Source: an uncultured Bacteroidales bacterium (GTDB lineage: Bacteria; Bacteroidota; Bacteroidia; Bacteroidales; FEN-979). Taken from it: a stretch of 64,000 bases of DNA. Below are positions 44,203 to 53,636 of the stretch, one piece after another. A model generated the notes under the pieces. It did not search any database. It was not told where the DNA came from and saw only the letters and a program-made list of their open reading frames with translations. The translations under genes were made by a program, and so were the position numbers. The stretch lies in the NCBI GenBank assembly GCA_903875045.1, contig CAIQUS010000084.1, forward strand, positions 1 through 64,000, read 5' to 3'. Within the stretch, counting starts at the first letter, position 1. Every line of letters begins with the position of its first letter.

Positions 44203-45273
44203 ATGAAAAAGCACAATTTTAACGCCGGTCCCTCAATTCTTCCCCAAATTGCCCTTGAAAACTCTGCCAAGGCAATCCTTGAACTGAATGGTATAGGGTT
44301 GTCACTGCTTGAAATATCTCATCGCAGCAAGGAATTTCAGGCCATACTTGATGAAACTGTCGCTTTATTTAATGAACTTCTTAATATTCCGGCTGGTTAT
44401 CAGATTATTTTTCTTGGCGGTGGCGCCAGCATGCAGTTTTGTATGATTCCCTACAACTTTTTGAACAAAAAAGCAGCTTATCTGGAAACAGGCGTGTGGG
44501 CTCAAAAAGCCATTAAAGAGGCTAAATTTTTTGGAGAGGTCAACGTTGTAGCATCTTCTGCTGATAAAAATTTCTGCTATATCCCAACAGGGTATACTAT
44601 TCCCGCCGATGCTGATTATTTCCACATCACAACCAACAATACGATTTATGGTTCTGAAATCCATACGGATATTGACAGTCCTGTCCCTTTAATTGCCGAC
44701 ATGTCTTCAGATATTCTCAGTCGTCAGGTTGATGTATCCAAATATGCGATGATTTATGGTGGTGCCCAAAAAAATCTCGGACCAGCAGGTGTTACCTTCG
44801 TAATTATCAAGGAAGATATGCTTGTGAAGGCCGATCGCAAAATACCCACCATGCTTAACTATTCCACACATACCAAAGAGCCGTCGCTTTATAACACCCC
44901 TCCCGTTTTTGCGATTTATACCTGCCTTGAAACACTTCGCTGGATTAAAAAACTTGGCGGTGTCAAAGCGATTGAAGCCATGAATATCAAAAAGGCAAAC
45001 CTTCTGTACGATGCAATCGACAACAGCAAGATGTTTGTAGGCACAGTTGCCAAAGATAGCCGGTCACTCATGAATATCTGCTTTGTCATGAAAGATCAAT
45101 ACAAGGACAAAGAAGATGGTTTTATGGAATTTGCCAAAACCAAGGGAATGGTTGGAATCAAAGGTCACAGATCAGTTGGAGGCTTCAGGGCATCAACCTA
45201 CAATGCGCTGCCGATTGAAAGTGTTCAGGCTTTGATCGATGCCATGCAAGAATTTGAAAATACTAACGCTTAA
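44203..45273 (+). CDS. serC: Phosphoserine aminotransferase
   Basis: A 356-residue PLP enzyme converting 3-phosphohydroxypyruvate to phosphoserine. It begins with the family signature [11 protein letters not shown], has [15 protein letters not shown] in the middle, the PLP lysine in [13 protein letters not shown] (about residue 191) and the C-terminal [15 protein letters not shown] that binds the phosphate. A -7 box TAAATTTG at 44125-44132 precedes it. serA follows 10 bases later. Confidence 0.96.
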   Translation: MKKHNFNAGPSILPQIALENSAKAILELNGIGLSLLEISHRSKEFQAILDETVALFNELLNIPAGYQIIFLGGGASMQFCMIPYNFLNKKAAYLETGVWAQKAIKEAKFFGEVNVVASSADKNFCYIPTGYTIPADADYFHITTNNTIYGSEIHTDIDSPVPLIADMSSDILSRQVDVSKYAMIYGGAQKNLGPAGVTFVIIKEDMLVKADRKIPTMLNYSTHTKEPSLYNTPPVFAIYTCLETLRWIKKLGGVKAIEAMNIKKANLLYDAIDNSKMFVGTVAKDSRSLMNICFVMKDQYKDKEDGFMEFAKTKGMVGIKGHRSVGGFRASTYNALPIESVQALIDAMQEFENTNA

Positions 45274-45283
45274 TTCTGCTAAC

Positions 45284-46207
45284 ATGACAAAAGTATTGGT
45301 TGCAACAGATAAGCCTTTTGCTCCTGCGGCAGTGAAAGGCATCCGCAAAGTAGTTGAAGATGCGGGATTTGAGTTGGTTCTTCTTGAAAATTACACAAGT
45401 CAGGATGATTTTGTTAAAGCAGTGGCTGATGTTGATGCCGTGATCATACGCAGTGATAAAGCGGATCAAGCAGTGATTGAAGCTGCATCGAAACTGAAAA
45501 TTATTGTCCGTGCCGGTGCCGGGTACGATAATATCGACCTTCAGGCTGCAACGCTTAAAGGCATTGTTGCCATGAATACCCCCGGACAAAATTCTAATGC
45601 GGTGGCAGAACTCGCGCTGGGCATGATGGTCTATTATGCCCGTGGCTTCTTCAATGGGAAATCGGGTAGTGAATTGATGGGAAAAAAATTAGGAATCCAT
45701 GCTTATGGTTTTGTTGGCAAAAATGTTGCCCGCATCGCCAAAGGGTTTGGGATGGAGGTTTTTGCTTTCGATCCTTTTATTTCACGTCAGGAAATTGAGA
45801 AAGATGGCGTAAAATGGATCGGAACTGTTGAAGAATTATATAGTACCTGTCATTTTATATCTTTACATATACCTGCAAACAGCCAGACTAAGCTGTCGGT
45901 GAACTATGCCTTGCTTTCGAGGATGCCGGTACCGGCATGCCTTGTTAATACTGCCAGGGCTGAAGTTATTCATGAAGCTGATCTGTTGAAAATGTTCCAG
46001 GAAAGAAAAGATTTTGCCTATTTGACAGATGTTGAACCTGCAAATAAAACTGAGATCGAATCCGGTTTTAAAGCAAAATTTTTCTGTACCCCTAAAAAAA
46101 TGGGCGCACAAACCGAGGAGGCCAATATCAATGCCGGAATTGCTGCGGCACGCCAAATTGTTAGCTTTATCAAAGAAGGAAATAAAACATTTCAGGTTAA
46201 TAAGTAG
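45284..46207 (+). CDS. serA: D-3-phosphoglycerate dehydrogenase, short form
   Basis: A 307-residue D-2-hydroxyacid dehydrogenase that should oxidise 3-phosphoglycerate, the first step of serine synthesis. The ATG at 45284 gives the family start MTKVLVATDK and follows the serC stop by 10 bases. Visible parts are RAGAGYDNIDL, the NAD-binding HAYGFVGKNVAR, the catalytic Arg in NTARAEVIHE and the Glu in DVEPANK. The usual catalytic His (TPHxGA) is replaced by Lys in TPKKMGAQTEEA. There is no C-terminal ACT domain, so allosteric serine feedback by that route is absent. Its position next to serC supports the assignment. Confidence 0.9.
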   Translation: MTKVLVATDKPFAPAAVKGIRKVVEDAGFELVLLENYTSQDDFVKAVADVDAVIIRSDKADQAVIEAASKLKIIVRAGAGYDNIDLQAATLKGIVAMNTPGQNSNAVAELALGMMVYYARGFFNGKSGSELMGKKLGIHAYGFVGKNVARIAKGFGMEVFAFDPFISRQEIEKDGVKWIGTVEELYSTCHFISLHIPANSQTKLSVNYALLSRMPVPACLVNTARAEVIHEADLLKMFQERKDFAYLTDVEPANKTEIESGFKAKFFCTPKKMGAQTEEANINAGIAAARQIVSFIKEGNKTFQVNK

Positions 46208-46288
46208 TTCATTAATCAATTTTTACTTATTATTGCACTATCAACTATTGTTCGTTTGTAACTTCATCAAAACTAATAGCGCTAAACA

Positions 46289-46714
46289 ATGGAAAATGAA
46301 CACGAAAGGCCGACTACTTTCTTCAGGTTTGAGGATCTAAGAATCTACCACAAGGCTCTTGAATATGTCGATTGGGTTTATTTAATGGCGAATAAAACTA
46401 CAAATGACCCTTTCATGAAATCATTTTTTGAGCGGTTTCTTATCTCTGCCAATGGAATTCCATTAAATATTGCAGAAGGTTCTTCCCGAAATAAAAGCCA
46501 GTTTGTATATTACCTTAAAATGGCCAAAAGTTCCGTGAGGGAATGTGTTGTGGTCTCTTCGATAGCACAAAGCCGTGGCTTTATCAGCCATGAAGCGTAT
46601 GATGATTCGAAGAACCGTTTGATGGAGATGACTAAAATGATTGGCGCGTTGATAGGATCGCTGCAGCGCAGCATTAAACCCGGAGAAATGGATGATGACG
46701 ATGGTACTGATTGA
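46289..46714 (+). CDS. Four-helix bundle protein (23S rRNA intervening-sequence family)
   Basis: A 141-residue helical protein of the S23/IVP four-helix-bundle family. Typical elements are FRFEDLRIYHKALEYVDWVY, NIAEGSSRNKSQFVYYLKMA and SSVRECVVVSSIAQ. These proteins are common in Bacteroidota, often as stray single genes or within 23S rRNA intervening sequences, and their function is unsettled. Here the gene sits inside the serC-serA-DUF1015 cluster with 81 bases before and 69 after, so it looks like an insertion into a conserved operon. No rRNA sequence accompanies it. Confidence 0.82.
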   Translation: MENEHERPTTFFRFEDLRIYHKALEYVDWVYLMANKTTNDPFMKSFFERFLISANGIPLNIAEGSSRNKSQFVYYLKMAKSSVRECVVVSSIAQSRGFISHEAYDDSKNRLMEMTKMIGALIGSLQRSIKPGEMDDDDGTD

Positions 46715-46783
46715 TTTCAGTATACATACTCACCCTTCGCTGATCAAATTTACTTAACAAACCTTATTTAACTATCCATAACC

Positions 46784-48034
46784 ATGGCTATACTAAAACC
46801 ATTTAAAGGACTACGACCACCTGCTAACATTGTTAAGGAGCTTGCCTCAAGACCTTATGATGTCTTGAATTCTGAAGAAGCCAGGGAGGAAGCAAAAGGA
46901 AATCAATTTTCACTGTTGCATATAATTAAACCGGAAATTGATCTGCCTGCTTCACTCGATATTCATTCGCAACAGGTATATGACAAAGCCAGAGAAAATT
47001 TTCTTGAATTCCAAAAACAAGGTTGGCTGCTACCCGACGGTGAAGAGCTACTCTATATCTACGCTCAGACCATGAATGGCAAAACCCAATATGGAATTGT
47101 TGGCTGCGCCGGCGTGAATGATTACCTTGACGGGATTATTAAAAAACATGAACTGACTCGTAAGGATAAAGAAGAGGACAGGATGAAACATGTTCGCATA
47201 ACCAATGCCAACATGGAGCCAGTCTTCTTTACTTACCCGGCGGTACCCGAATTGGATAAAATAGTTTCAGATTTTGTGCAAGCACACAGTCCGGAATATG
47301 ATTTTGTGGCAGGAGATGGCGTTGGGCATCGCTTTTGGGTAATTTATGATCAAGCAATAAACAAAACCATCGTTGCACTTTTTCATAACAAAGTACCATT
47401 TACGTATGTTGCTGATGGCCATCACCGTACGGCTGCTGCTGCTTTGGTTGGGAATGAAAAAAAAATGAATAATCCAGATCACAACGGGAGTGAAGAATAT
47501 AACTATTTTCTTGCTGTGCATTTTCCCGATAATCAACTATCTATTATTGATTACAACAGGGTTGTCAAAGATTTGAATGGATTGTCGATTGACGATTTCC
47601 TGAAAAAACTGGAATCGGCCTTCACTATCGAACGAAAAGGCGCAGAAATTTATAAGCCTGATTCACTTCATAACTTTGGTTTATACCTGGAAGGGACCTG
47701 GTATTCTCTGACTGCCAGAGAAGGCACTTTTAATGATGCTGATCCTATTGGTGTTCTGGATGTTACAATTCTTTCACGTCTCATTTTAGAGCCGATTCTT
47801 GGCATTACAGATCTGCGGACTTCTACTCGCATCGATTTTGTTGGCGGGATCAGAGGTTTGGGGGAATTAAAAAAGAGGGTTGATTGTGGCGAAATGAAAG
47901 TTGCGTTCGCTCTGTTTCCGGTCTCGATGAAGCAATTAATCGATATTGCCGATTCAGGCAATATCATGCCGCCAAAAACAACCTGGTTTGAACCCAAACT
48001 GCGTTCCGGCCTGGTTGTTCACAAACTCGATTAA
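46784..48034 (+). CDS. DUF1015 family protein of the serine cluster
   Basis: A 416-residue DUF1015 protein, recognised by KPFKGLRPPANIVKELASRPYD split over the N-terminus, and by VADGHHRTAAA and IRGLGELKKRVDCGEM in the body. It is regularly found next to serC and serA, which suggests a role connected to serine or phosphoserine metabolism. No enzymatic function can be read with confidence from the motifs here. It converges with the LTA-synthase-like gene, seven bases apart. Confidence 0.85.
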   Translation: MAILKPFKGLRPPANIVKELASRPYDVLNSEEAREEAKGNQFSLLHIIKPEIDLPASLDIHSQQVYDKARENFLEFQKQGWLLPDGEELLYIYAQTMNGKTQYGIVGCAGVNDYLDGIIKKHELTRKDKEEDRMKHVRITNANMEPVFFTYPAVPELDKIVSDFVQAHSPEYDFVAGDGVGHRFWVIYDQAINKTIVALFHNKVPFTYVADGHHRTAAAALVGNEKKMNNPDHNGSEEYNYFLAVHFPDNQLSIIDYNRVVKDLNGLSIDDFLKKLESAFTIERKGAEIYKPDSLHNFGLYLEGTWYSLTAREGTFNDADPIGVLDVTILSRLILEPILGITDLRTSTRIDFVGGIRGLGELKKRVDCGEMKVAFALFPVSMKQLIDIADSGNIMPPKTTWFEPKLRSGLVVHKLD

Positions 48035-48040
48035 CATCCA

Positions 48041-49897
48041 TCAATTGTTCATGTATTCTCCAAAAACCGTTTGAAGGTATGCTTTCCCTTCCTGTTTGAT
48101 TGAATCTGCCAGTTTAGGATCAGTCCACCAGTAGTAAAAGTCAGGACCTTTGTCGTAGGTGAAATAACCATAAGGCCTTATCCATCCAACACCATCTTCG
48201 GTGGTATAATAGGCAAAATCAGGGGCCAGTGGGTTAAACAGATTTTTACTGTAATGAAACCGATTGGCCGGCAAGTTCAGCTGCCCAAGCAAGGTGGCCG
48301 CAATATCATGCTGATTTCCAAGCTTGTGACAAACGCTTCCCCTGAAATTTTCCCTGATCACGTTTCCGTAAAACAACATTGGTATTTTATGATATTCTTT
48401 TGAATATGGATGCCAGTTACGATAGGAATTATGACTATGATCTGCAACCAGAATAAATAGCGTGTTGTTGAACCAGGGTTCGTTTTTCGCTTTTGCGAAA
48501 AATTCGCCTAAACAATGATCGGTGTAGTAAGCAGCGTTGATATATTCATGTTCGTTATCTCCCCATTTCAAGGGTTTTTTAAATGGCTGGTCCCATGGAG
48601 AATGTGTACTGAGTGTAAAAAGTGCAGCAAAAAAAGGTTGTTTCATTTTACCAATGTCATCTTCCAGATAACCCAGCGTAAATTCATCGTGGATTCCCAA
48701 CTTGCCCTGGGGCATGTTTTTTGGGAAATTATCCCCTTCCATGATCTTATCGAAACCATTGAAAATAATATAACTCTTGATATTGCCGTAAATCAGCTGG
48801 CCTCCAAAGTAAAACGATGAACTGTATCCGATACTTTTCAGATCTTTGACGATGCTCGGCAGTTTGACAAATTTATCGGGTTGAACCGTGATTGAACTGA
48901 TGGGATGTGCCGGGAAACCACCAAAAATAGAAGCCATCCCCTGTTCTGACCGTGCACCGGAAGCATATAATTGGTCGAACAAAATCCCGTTCTGCGTTAA
49001 CTTTTTAAACTCGGGGGTAATGCCGGGTTCACCACCTAAATCTTCTATTAAATCGGCCGACCAGCTTTCAAGGATCAGCAATACAATGTTTGGTCGACTT
49101 GTTTTCAGTATCGATTGGGTCGAATCATGAGGCGTGTAATAAATCTTCTTCATGATTTCAGCAGCAGATTCCTGTTTCATGAACATATATGGGTCATGAT
49201 CGAAGTTTTTCAGGTTTTCAAAAATACTGATATACAGATTAAAAGCATTATTTACTGCAGCAATGTTCAGGATATTATGATCAGAATAATATGATTGGCT
49301 TTGATTAATGGGTATCTGCTGAATTCCACCGCGTAATCCGACAAGGAGAAAACCAGGGACGAAAATTACAAAAACCAATGAAAACCAGTTATTCCTTTTG
49401 ATATCCTCAAGATTCATATAAAACACCCTCATATAGGCAAAAATACCCCCGACCGCAATTAAAATAAAAACAAATACCAGCAGATAAAAGGTAAGCGTCT
49501 CGGCAGAGTTGAAGATCTCACCAGGATGCCGGAGATATTTTATCACTTTATAGGTCAGCTTGGTCTTCCATTCGGCATAGATGCCCATTTCGCCGGCTGC
49601 TATGAGGCTGTAGCCGGCAATAATGATACTTGTATATACCTTGTTAATATAATTCAGCCACCGGGGGCTCCATACAGACTGTACTGCAAGAATTAAAAAA
49701 GGAAGAACCATGATATAGCAGGCTGTTGCCAGATCAAGTTTCAGAGAATTCCAGAATACACCAAGGACTTCCGTATACCTTATTTTTTCAACAATAATGA
49801 TATTCAGGTAATAGATGATAAAAATCAACCGGGTAAGGTTGAAAAACAAGACCCAAAAAGCAAGTTGCCGCAGAAAGGATAATACTATTTTTCGCAT
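48041..49897 (-). CDS. LTA synthase-like membrane sulfatase/phosphotransferase
   Basis: A 618-residue membrane protein of the alkaline phosphatase superfamily. The N-terminal third has about five membrane helices; the extracytoplasmic catalytic domain begins near residue 270 with NIVLLILESWSADLIEDLG. The expected nucleophile region reads GARSEQGMASIFGGFP, with Ser where relatives often carry Thr, and the second metal site is in LFILVADHSHNSY. Relatives transfer phosphoglycerol or phosphoethanolamine to envelope glycans or lipids. The substrate here is unknown. It has a strong promoter on the minus strand, overlapping that of the divergent YggS-like gene. Confidence 0.85.
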   Translation of the reverse strand: MRKIVLSFLRQLAFWVLFFNLTRLIFIIYYLNIIIVEKIRYTEVLGVFWNSLKLDLATACYIMVLPFLILAVQSVWSPRWLNYINKVYTSIIIAGYSLIAAGEMGIYAEWKTKLTYKVIKYLRHPGEIFNSAETLTFYLLVFVFILIAVGGIFAYMRVFYMNLEDIKRNNWFSLVFVIFVPGFLLVGLRGGIQQIPINQSQSYYSDHNILNIAAVNNAFNLYISIFENLKNFDHDPYMFMKQESAAEIMKKIYYTPHDSTQSILKTSRPNIVLLILESWSADLIEDLGGEPGITPEFKKLTQNGILFDQLYASGARSEQGMASIFGGFPAHPISSITVQPDKFVKLPSIVKDLKSIGYSSSFYFGGQLIYGNIKSYIIFNGFDKIMEGDNFPKNMPQGKLGIHDEFTLGYLEDDIGKMKQPFFAALFTLSTHSPWDQPFKKPLKWGDNEHEYINAAYYTDHCLGEFFAKAKNEPWFNNTLFILVADHSHNSYRNWHPYSKEYHKIPMLFYGNVIRENFRGSVCHKLGNQHDIAATLLGQLNLPANRFHYSKNLFNPLAPDFAYYTTEDGVGWIRPYGYFTYDKGPDFYYWWTDPKLADSIKQEGKAYLQTVFGEYMNN

Positions 49898-49911
49898 AAA
49901 GTAAAAAAATG

Positions 49912-49942
49912 CAAAGGTAAGCCTTAGACCTGTTCGTTCAAA
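49912..49942 (-). promoter_or_regulatory. Divergent promoter region, LTA-synthase-like gene and yggS
   Basis: Minus strand: TTTG (complement of 49939-49942), a 19-base spacer and TACCTTTG (complement of 49912-49919), 14 bases from the start codon. On the plus strand a -7 box TATTTTTG at 49947-49954 lies 22 bases before the TTG start of the YggS-like gene. The two promoters nearly touch and may exclude one another. Confidence 0.7.
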
Positions 49943-49976
49943 TGTGTATTTTTGTTAGATAATAATCCTGTCTGAT

Positions 49977-50645
49977 TTGAATATCGCCGAAAACCTTCAA
50001 AGGCTTAAAAAGTCCATTCCTGACCACGTCAGTATTGTATCTGTGTCAAAGCAACAACCTGTTGCACTCCTCATGGAAGCTTATCAGGCCGGGCAGCGGG
50101 TTTTTGGTGAGAATAAAGCCCAGGAACTGGCATTGAAACAATTTCAGCTCCCGAATGATATAGCATGGCATTTTATCGGGCATCTTCAAACCAATAAAGT
50201 GAGGCAACTGGCACCATTCATCAGCCTTATCCATAGCATTGACAGGCTAAGTTTGCTTACCGAGGTAAATAAGGAAGCAGCAAAAAACAGCCGGGTTATT
50301 GACTGTTTGCTTCAGTTCCACATTGCTACCGAAGAAACCAAATTCGGAATGAATATCGAAGAAGCCCGGGTACTGCTTGAATCCGATGGTTACCATGCAT
50401 GTGCAAATATCAGGATTACCGGAGTGATGGGCATGAGCAGCTTTTCAGATAATACTGATTTGGTTAGGAAAGAATTTCAATGTTTGCATGATTACTTTCT
50501 AACTTTGAAACGGCTTTTTTTTAATCAACAACGCAGTTTCGAGGTTATTTCGATGGGCATGTCGGGAGATTACCAGATTGCGATTGAAGAAGGCAGCACC
50601 ATGGTACGCATTGGCACTGCCATTTTCGGCGAACGGAAATATTAA
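49977..50645 (+). CDS. yggS: YggS-family PLP homeostasis protein
   Basis: A 222-residue PLP-binding protein of the YggS/PLPBP family, which buffers pyridoxal phosphate and affects amino acid pools. The PLP lysine is in VSIVSVSKQQP (about residue 24), followed by VFGENKAQEL, WHFIGHLQTNK and the phosphate-binding ISMGMSGDYQIAIEEGSTMVR split near the C-terminus. The start is TTG at 49977, which gives the normal N-terminus; no ATG fits. The following secreted protein starts 19 bases after its stop. Confidence 0.92.
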   Translation: MNIAENLQRLKKSIPDHVSIVSVSKQQPVALLMEAYQAGQRVFGENKAQELALKQFQLPNDIAWHFIGHLQTNKVRQLAPFISLIHSIDRLSLLTEVNKEAAKNSRVIDCLLQFHIATEETKFGMNIEEARVLLESDGYHACANIRITGVMGMSSFSDNTDLVRKEFQCLHDYFLTLKRLFFNQQRSFEVISMGMSGDYQIAIEEGSTMVRIGTAIFGERKY

Positions 50646-50664
50646 CAACAATAAGGATTTTCAG

Positions 50665-51735
50665 ATGAAAAACTATCTTGGATTAACGCTCTTTTTGTGC
50701 TTGTATACATTGAATATCCAGGCACAGAACGTACTTCCGCCATCATGCTATTTAAGAATGGAAGGCATGAAAGACCAAAAAACTAAAATTATCCTGCACC
50801 TTGTTAAATTGAATGATAGCCTTTATGGTGCTTACAGTTCAGGGGAATTCTCCGGGAAAATCACTGCCAAGGGGAAATTTTGGCTGAAAACCTGGCCCGG
50901 AGATAATGGAATTGAAATTAAAGGGCAATTCAAAGATGAACATCATGCCTCCATTTCCTGGGAGGATCCAGCGAATAAAGGCAAAAGCTTTTCCTTTGAT
51001 TTGACTGAAAAATACCCCGAAGGAAGTACCCGGTTAAACGTATTTTCTGATATAGCAGAGCAAAAACTCCTCAAGGATCCTAAATCACCGCATGCGTCCT
51101 TAAAGCTGGCACTTCTGATACCAGAGATACCAGAAAGCCATGCCTTCGGAATAGATTCGCTGAACCGGATTATGTTAAACAAATTTAGTGAAGGTACAGA
51201 GTATAAGGGTGATCCGTCATCTGAAGTAACCTTACTCTCATCAATGAAGAAAGATTTTTTCGAAAATTACATCAGCAGCAATGAAACCATGTACAGGGAA
51301 ATGCCTGGTGCCAGTTACGGTTGGGAGTTGCTCAAGTCTACATACATTATATTTAACGAAGAGGACAAACTCTCCTTTTATATTCTGAATTACACTTTTA
51401 CAGGTGGTGCACATGGCCTTGAAACCCAACTTTTCACTTCAGTCGATATGAAAACAGGAAGAACCATTACCATCAACGAGCTGTTTAAACCTGGATATGA
51501 AAATAGACTTATGAACCTGCTTACCAATAAATTACATCAAATGATCAAATTGCCTCTGCAAACAAAACTTACTGAATCCGGGTATTTTGTCGACGAGATC
51601 AAGCCCAACGATAACTTCTATCTGAATGGAGAAGGAGTTGGTTTTTTTTACAACCATTACGAGATTGCACCCTACTCTTTTGGAACGACAAATATTTTTC
51701 TTACAAAGGAAGAGTTGAAAGGGGTTTTAAAATAG
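50665..51735 (+). CDS. Secreted DUF4163/DUF3298 (RsiV-like) protein
   Basis: A 356-residue exported protein. The ATG at 50665 begins a signal peptide (MKNYLGLTLFLCLYTLNIQA). The first 120 residues form a beta-rich domain; the remainder fits the DUF4163 (SNETMYREMPGASYGWELL; YTFTGGAHG) plus DUF3298 (TINELFKPGYENRLMNLL) architecture seen in the extracellular part of the anti-sigma factor RsiV. There is no membrane helix or anti-sigma domain here, so it is not an anti-sigma factor itself. The frame extends upstream to 50578 inside yggS, which I reject. Its end overlaps convergent prmC by 35 bases. Confidence 0.78.
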   Translation: MKNYLGLTLFLCLYTLNIQAQNVLPPSCYLRMEGMKDQKTKIILHLVKLNDSLYGAYSSGEFSGKITAKGKFWLKTWPGDNGIEIKGQFKDEHHASISWEDPANKGKSFSFDLTEKYPEGSTRLNVFSDIAEQKLLKDPKSPHASLKLALLIPEIPESHAFGIDSLNRIMLNKFSEGTEYKGDPSSEVTLLSSMKKDFFENYISSNETMYREMPGASYGWELLKSTYIIFNEEDKLSFYILNYTFTGGAHGLETQLFTSVDMKTGRTITINELFKPGYENRLMNLLTNKLHQMIKLPLQTKLTESGYFVDEIKPNDNFYLNGEGVGFFYNHYEIAPYSFGTTNIFLTKEELKGVLK

Positions 51736-52597
51736 CAACTGCAAACCTGTCCTTGCCATGAAAATCCTTTAAAATACGAACCTCATCAAAGCCCAGGGAA
51801 AGGATCAATGCACGAACTTGCATGCCAAAGCGTTCATTTATCTCAAAATAGAGTCGGGCCGGAGGATTCAGATGGCCGATCGCAAATGTGGAGATGGCCC
51901 TGTAAAACACCAGTGGATCATTGTCAGTGACAAATAAAGCTTCGGCCGGTTCATAGCAAAGCACATTACGATGCATCAGTTCCTTTTCACTTTCCGGAAT
52001 GTATGGAGGGTTGCTGACGATGATATGATATTTCCCAAAGCCAATCCAATTCGATGGCTCCAGTATGTCAGAAAGGAGAAAAGATATTTCACAATGGTTA
52101 ACCCTTGCGTTTTCCCTTGCAGTTTCAAGTGCACCAACAGATTTGTCGACTGCAGTAACGATAGACTGAGGGAAATGTTTTTTAAGGTCTATTGCAATAC
52201 AGCCTGAACCTGTACCAATATCAAGCATCGCAAAAGGCCGGTTCATATCCTCACGGAGATCGGATTTAATGATCAAACACAGTTCTTCGGTTTCAGGCCT
52301 CGGAACCAACACCTGGGAATTCACCTTTAATAAAGTTTCATTAAACCATGTTTTTTGGAGGATATATTGAATGGGGCATCCTCTGGATAACTCTTCCAGG
52401 GCAAGTTTCAATGATTTTAGTGCTGGTTCAGGTATTTCGGCATCGGGTGACCAATGAATCCTGGTTTTAGGCCAGCCGAGATACTCTTCAAACAGGGTGT
52501 AGATAAACTGCCTGATCTCTTCATCAGGATAGAGACCTGATAGTTGCTGACGAAAATCCCTGATCAAATTTTTTACCAAATTTCCCGTTAGTTCCAT
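51701..52597 (-). CDS. prmC: Peptide chain release factor N5-glutamine methyltransferase
   Basis: A 298-residue PrmC, which methylates the GGQ glutamine of release factors. The SAM-binding motif is MLDIGTGSGCIAIDL and the catalytic signature is IIVSNPPYIPESE; the N-terminal helical substrate domain precedes them (QYILQKTWF, VLVPRPETEEL). Length is normal. It is divergent from the IMPACT-family gene with a 35-base gap. Confidence 0.95.
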   Translation of the reverse strand: MELTGNLVKNLIRDFRQQLSGLYPDEEIRQFIYTLFEEYLGWPKTRIHWSPDAEIPEPALKSLKLALEELSRGCPIQYILQKTWFNETLLKVNSQVLVPRPETEELCLIIKSDLREDMNRPFAMLDIGTGSGCIAIDLKKHFPQSIVTAVDKSVGALETARENARVNHCEISFLLSDILEPSNWIGFGKYHIIVSNPPYIPESEKELMHRNVLCYEPAEALFVTDNDPLVFYRAISTFAIGHLNPPARLYFEINERFGMQVRALILSLGFDEVRILKDFHGKDRFAVAILKPLSTLPL

Positions 52598-52632
52598 GCT
52601 GCGAAAGTAAAAATAAAAGTAACTTCGTGACG

Positions 52633-53241
52633 ATGGAAAATGTTAAAGATTCGTATCTGTCAATTGAAGGTGAAGGCCGGGCAATTTTCAGAGATAAAGC
52701 AAGCAAATTCCTGGCGGTGGCACGGCCGGTTTCAACCGAAGAAGAGGTAAAGGAAAACCTCGACGAGTTGAGAAAGTCCTACCACGACGCTAACCATCAT
52801 TGCTATGCATACCGGTTAGGTCTCGAAAATAATGTATACCGGATCAATGATGATGGTGAACCTTCCGGTTCGGCCGGAAAACCAATCTACGGTCAATTAT
52901 TATCATTGGGTCTTTCTGATGTTCTCGTTGTTGTTATCAGATATTTTGGAGGGACAAAACTTGGAATTCCTGGGCTTATACATGCATACCGCACTGCTGC
53001 AAGGGAAGCACTGGACCAAACAGCCATTATTGAGAAAATCATCCGGGTGCAATTCAAGGTTATTTTTGATTATCCGATGATGAACGAAATAATGCGTATT
53101 TTAAAAGAAGAGCGGGTCAAAATCGTTCATCAGGCTGCAACGGAAAAGTGTGAAATCGACTTTCAGGTACGTAAAAATCATGAAGAAAAAATGAAATTCA
53201 GGCTAACACAGCTCAAAAACATAGAGTTAACTAAACCCTAA
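52633..53241 (+). CDS. YigZ/IMPACT family protein
   Basis: A protein of about 202 residues in the YigZ/IMPACT family. The core shows HHCYAYRLG, RINDDGEPSGSAGKPI and VVVIRYFGGTKLGIPGLIHA, followed by the ferredoxin-like C-terminal DUF1949-type domain. The ATG at 52633 is preferred to an in-frame GTG six bases upstream. The family binds ribosomes or nucleic acids, or regulates translation; its bacterial role is not settled. It is the last gene before the AT-rich region ahead of dnaA. Confidence 0.9.
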   Translation: MENVKDSYLSIEGEGRAIFRDKASKFLAVARPVSTEEEVKENLDELRKSYHDANHHCYAYRLGLENNVYRINDDGEPSGSAGKPIYGQLLSLGLSDVLVVVIRYFGGTKLGIPGLIHAYRTAAREALDQTAIIEKIIRVQFKVIFDYPMMNEIMRILKEERVKIVHQAATEKCEIDFQVRKNHEEKMKFRLTQLKNIELTKP

Positions 53242-53636
53242 CGAAATTGGCCTGCCACGCGACAATAATAAGTCTGAATAATAATTATGAGAGGATTGAT
53301 TTTTTTAACTAATTGAAATATAGACATTAAGTTATTTAGATGCATTCTTAATAGTAAAATATGCCCAGATAATTCTTTGATCAATTCGTTGATGTGATGG
53401 AAAATAGAATGGTGCAGATCGATTTTTTAGACGAACGAATCAAGGTACTTTAAAAAAACAATTTTTTAATTAATCAAGGGTAAAAAGTTTTTTTTATCCA
53501 CTTTTTTTTTGAAAATTTGTTAATTAAATCGACCAACACTTCAGACGAGGATTTTGACTTGCGGACAAATTCCAACAACTTGATAAATATAACGATACGA
53601 GAAAAAAGCAATTAATCATTCATGGTAATTTAATTA
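53242..53636. other. AT-rich intergenic region upstream of dnaA
   Basis: About 395 bases with no credible gene. It is strongly AT-rich, with homopolymer T runs around 53483-53510 and TTAATTAA-type motifs near 53470 and 53520. One near-consensus DnaA box, TTATCCACT (53494-53502; consensus TTATCCACA), lies 134 bases before dnaA. A single box is too little to call a replication origin, but dnaA promoter control or a partial origin is possible. No Bacteroidota -7/-33 pair stands out. Confidence 0.45.

Noticed and set aside
50578-50664. Upstream extension of the DUF3298 protein
   Set aside because: It lies within yggS and would bury a clear signal peptide that begins at the ATG at 50665.
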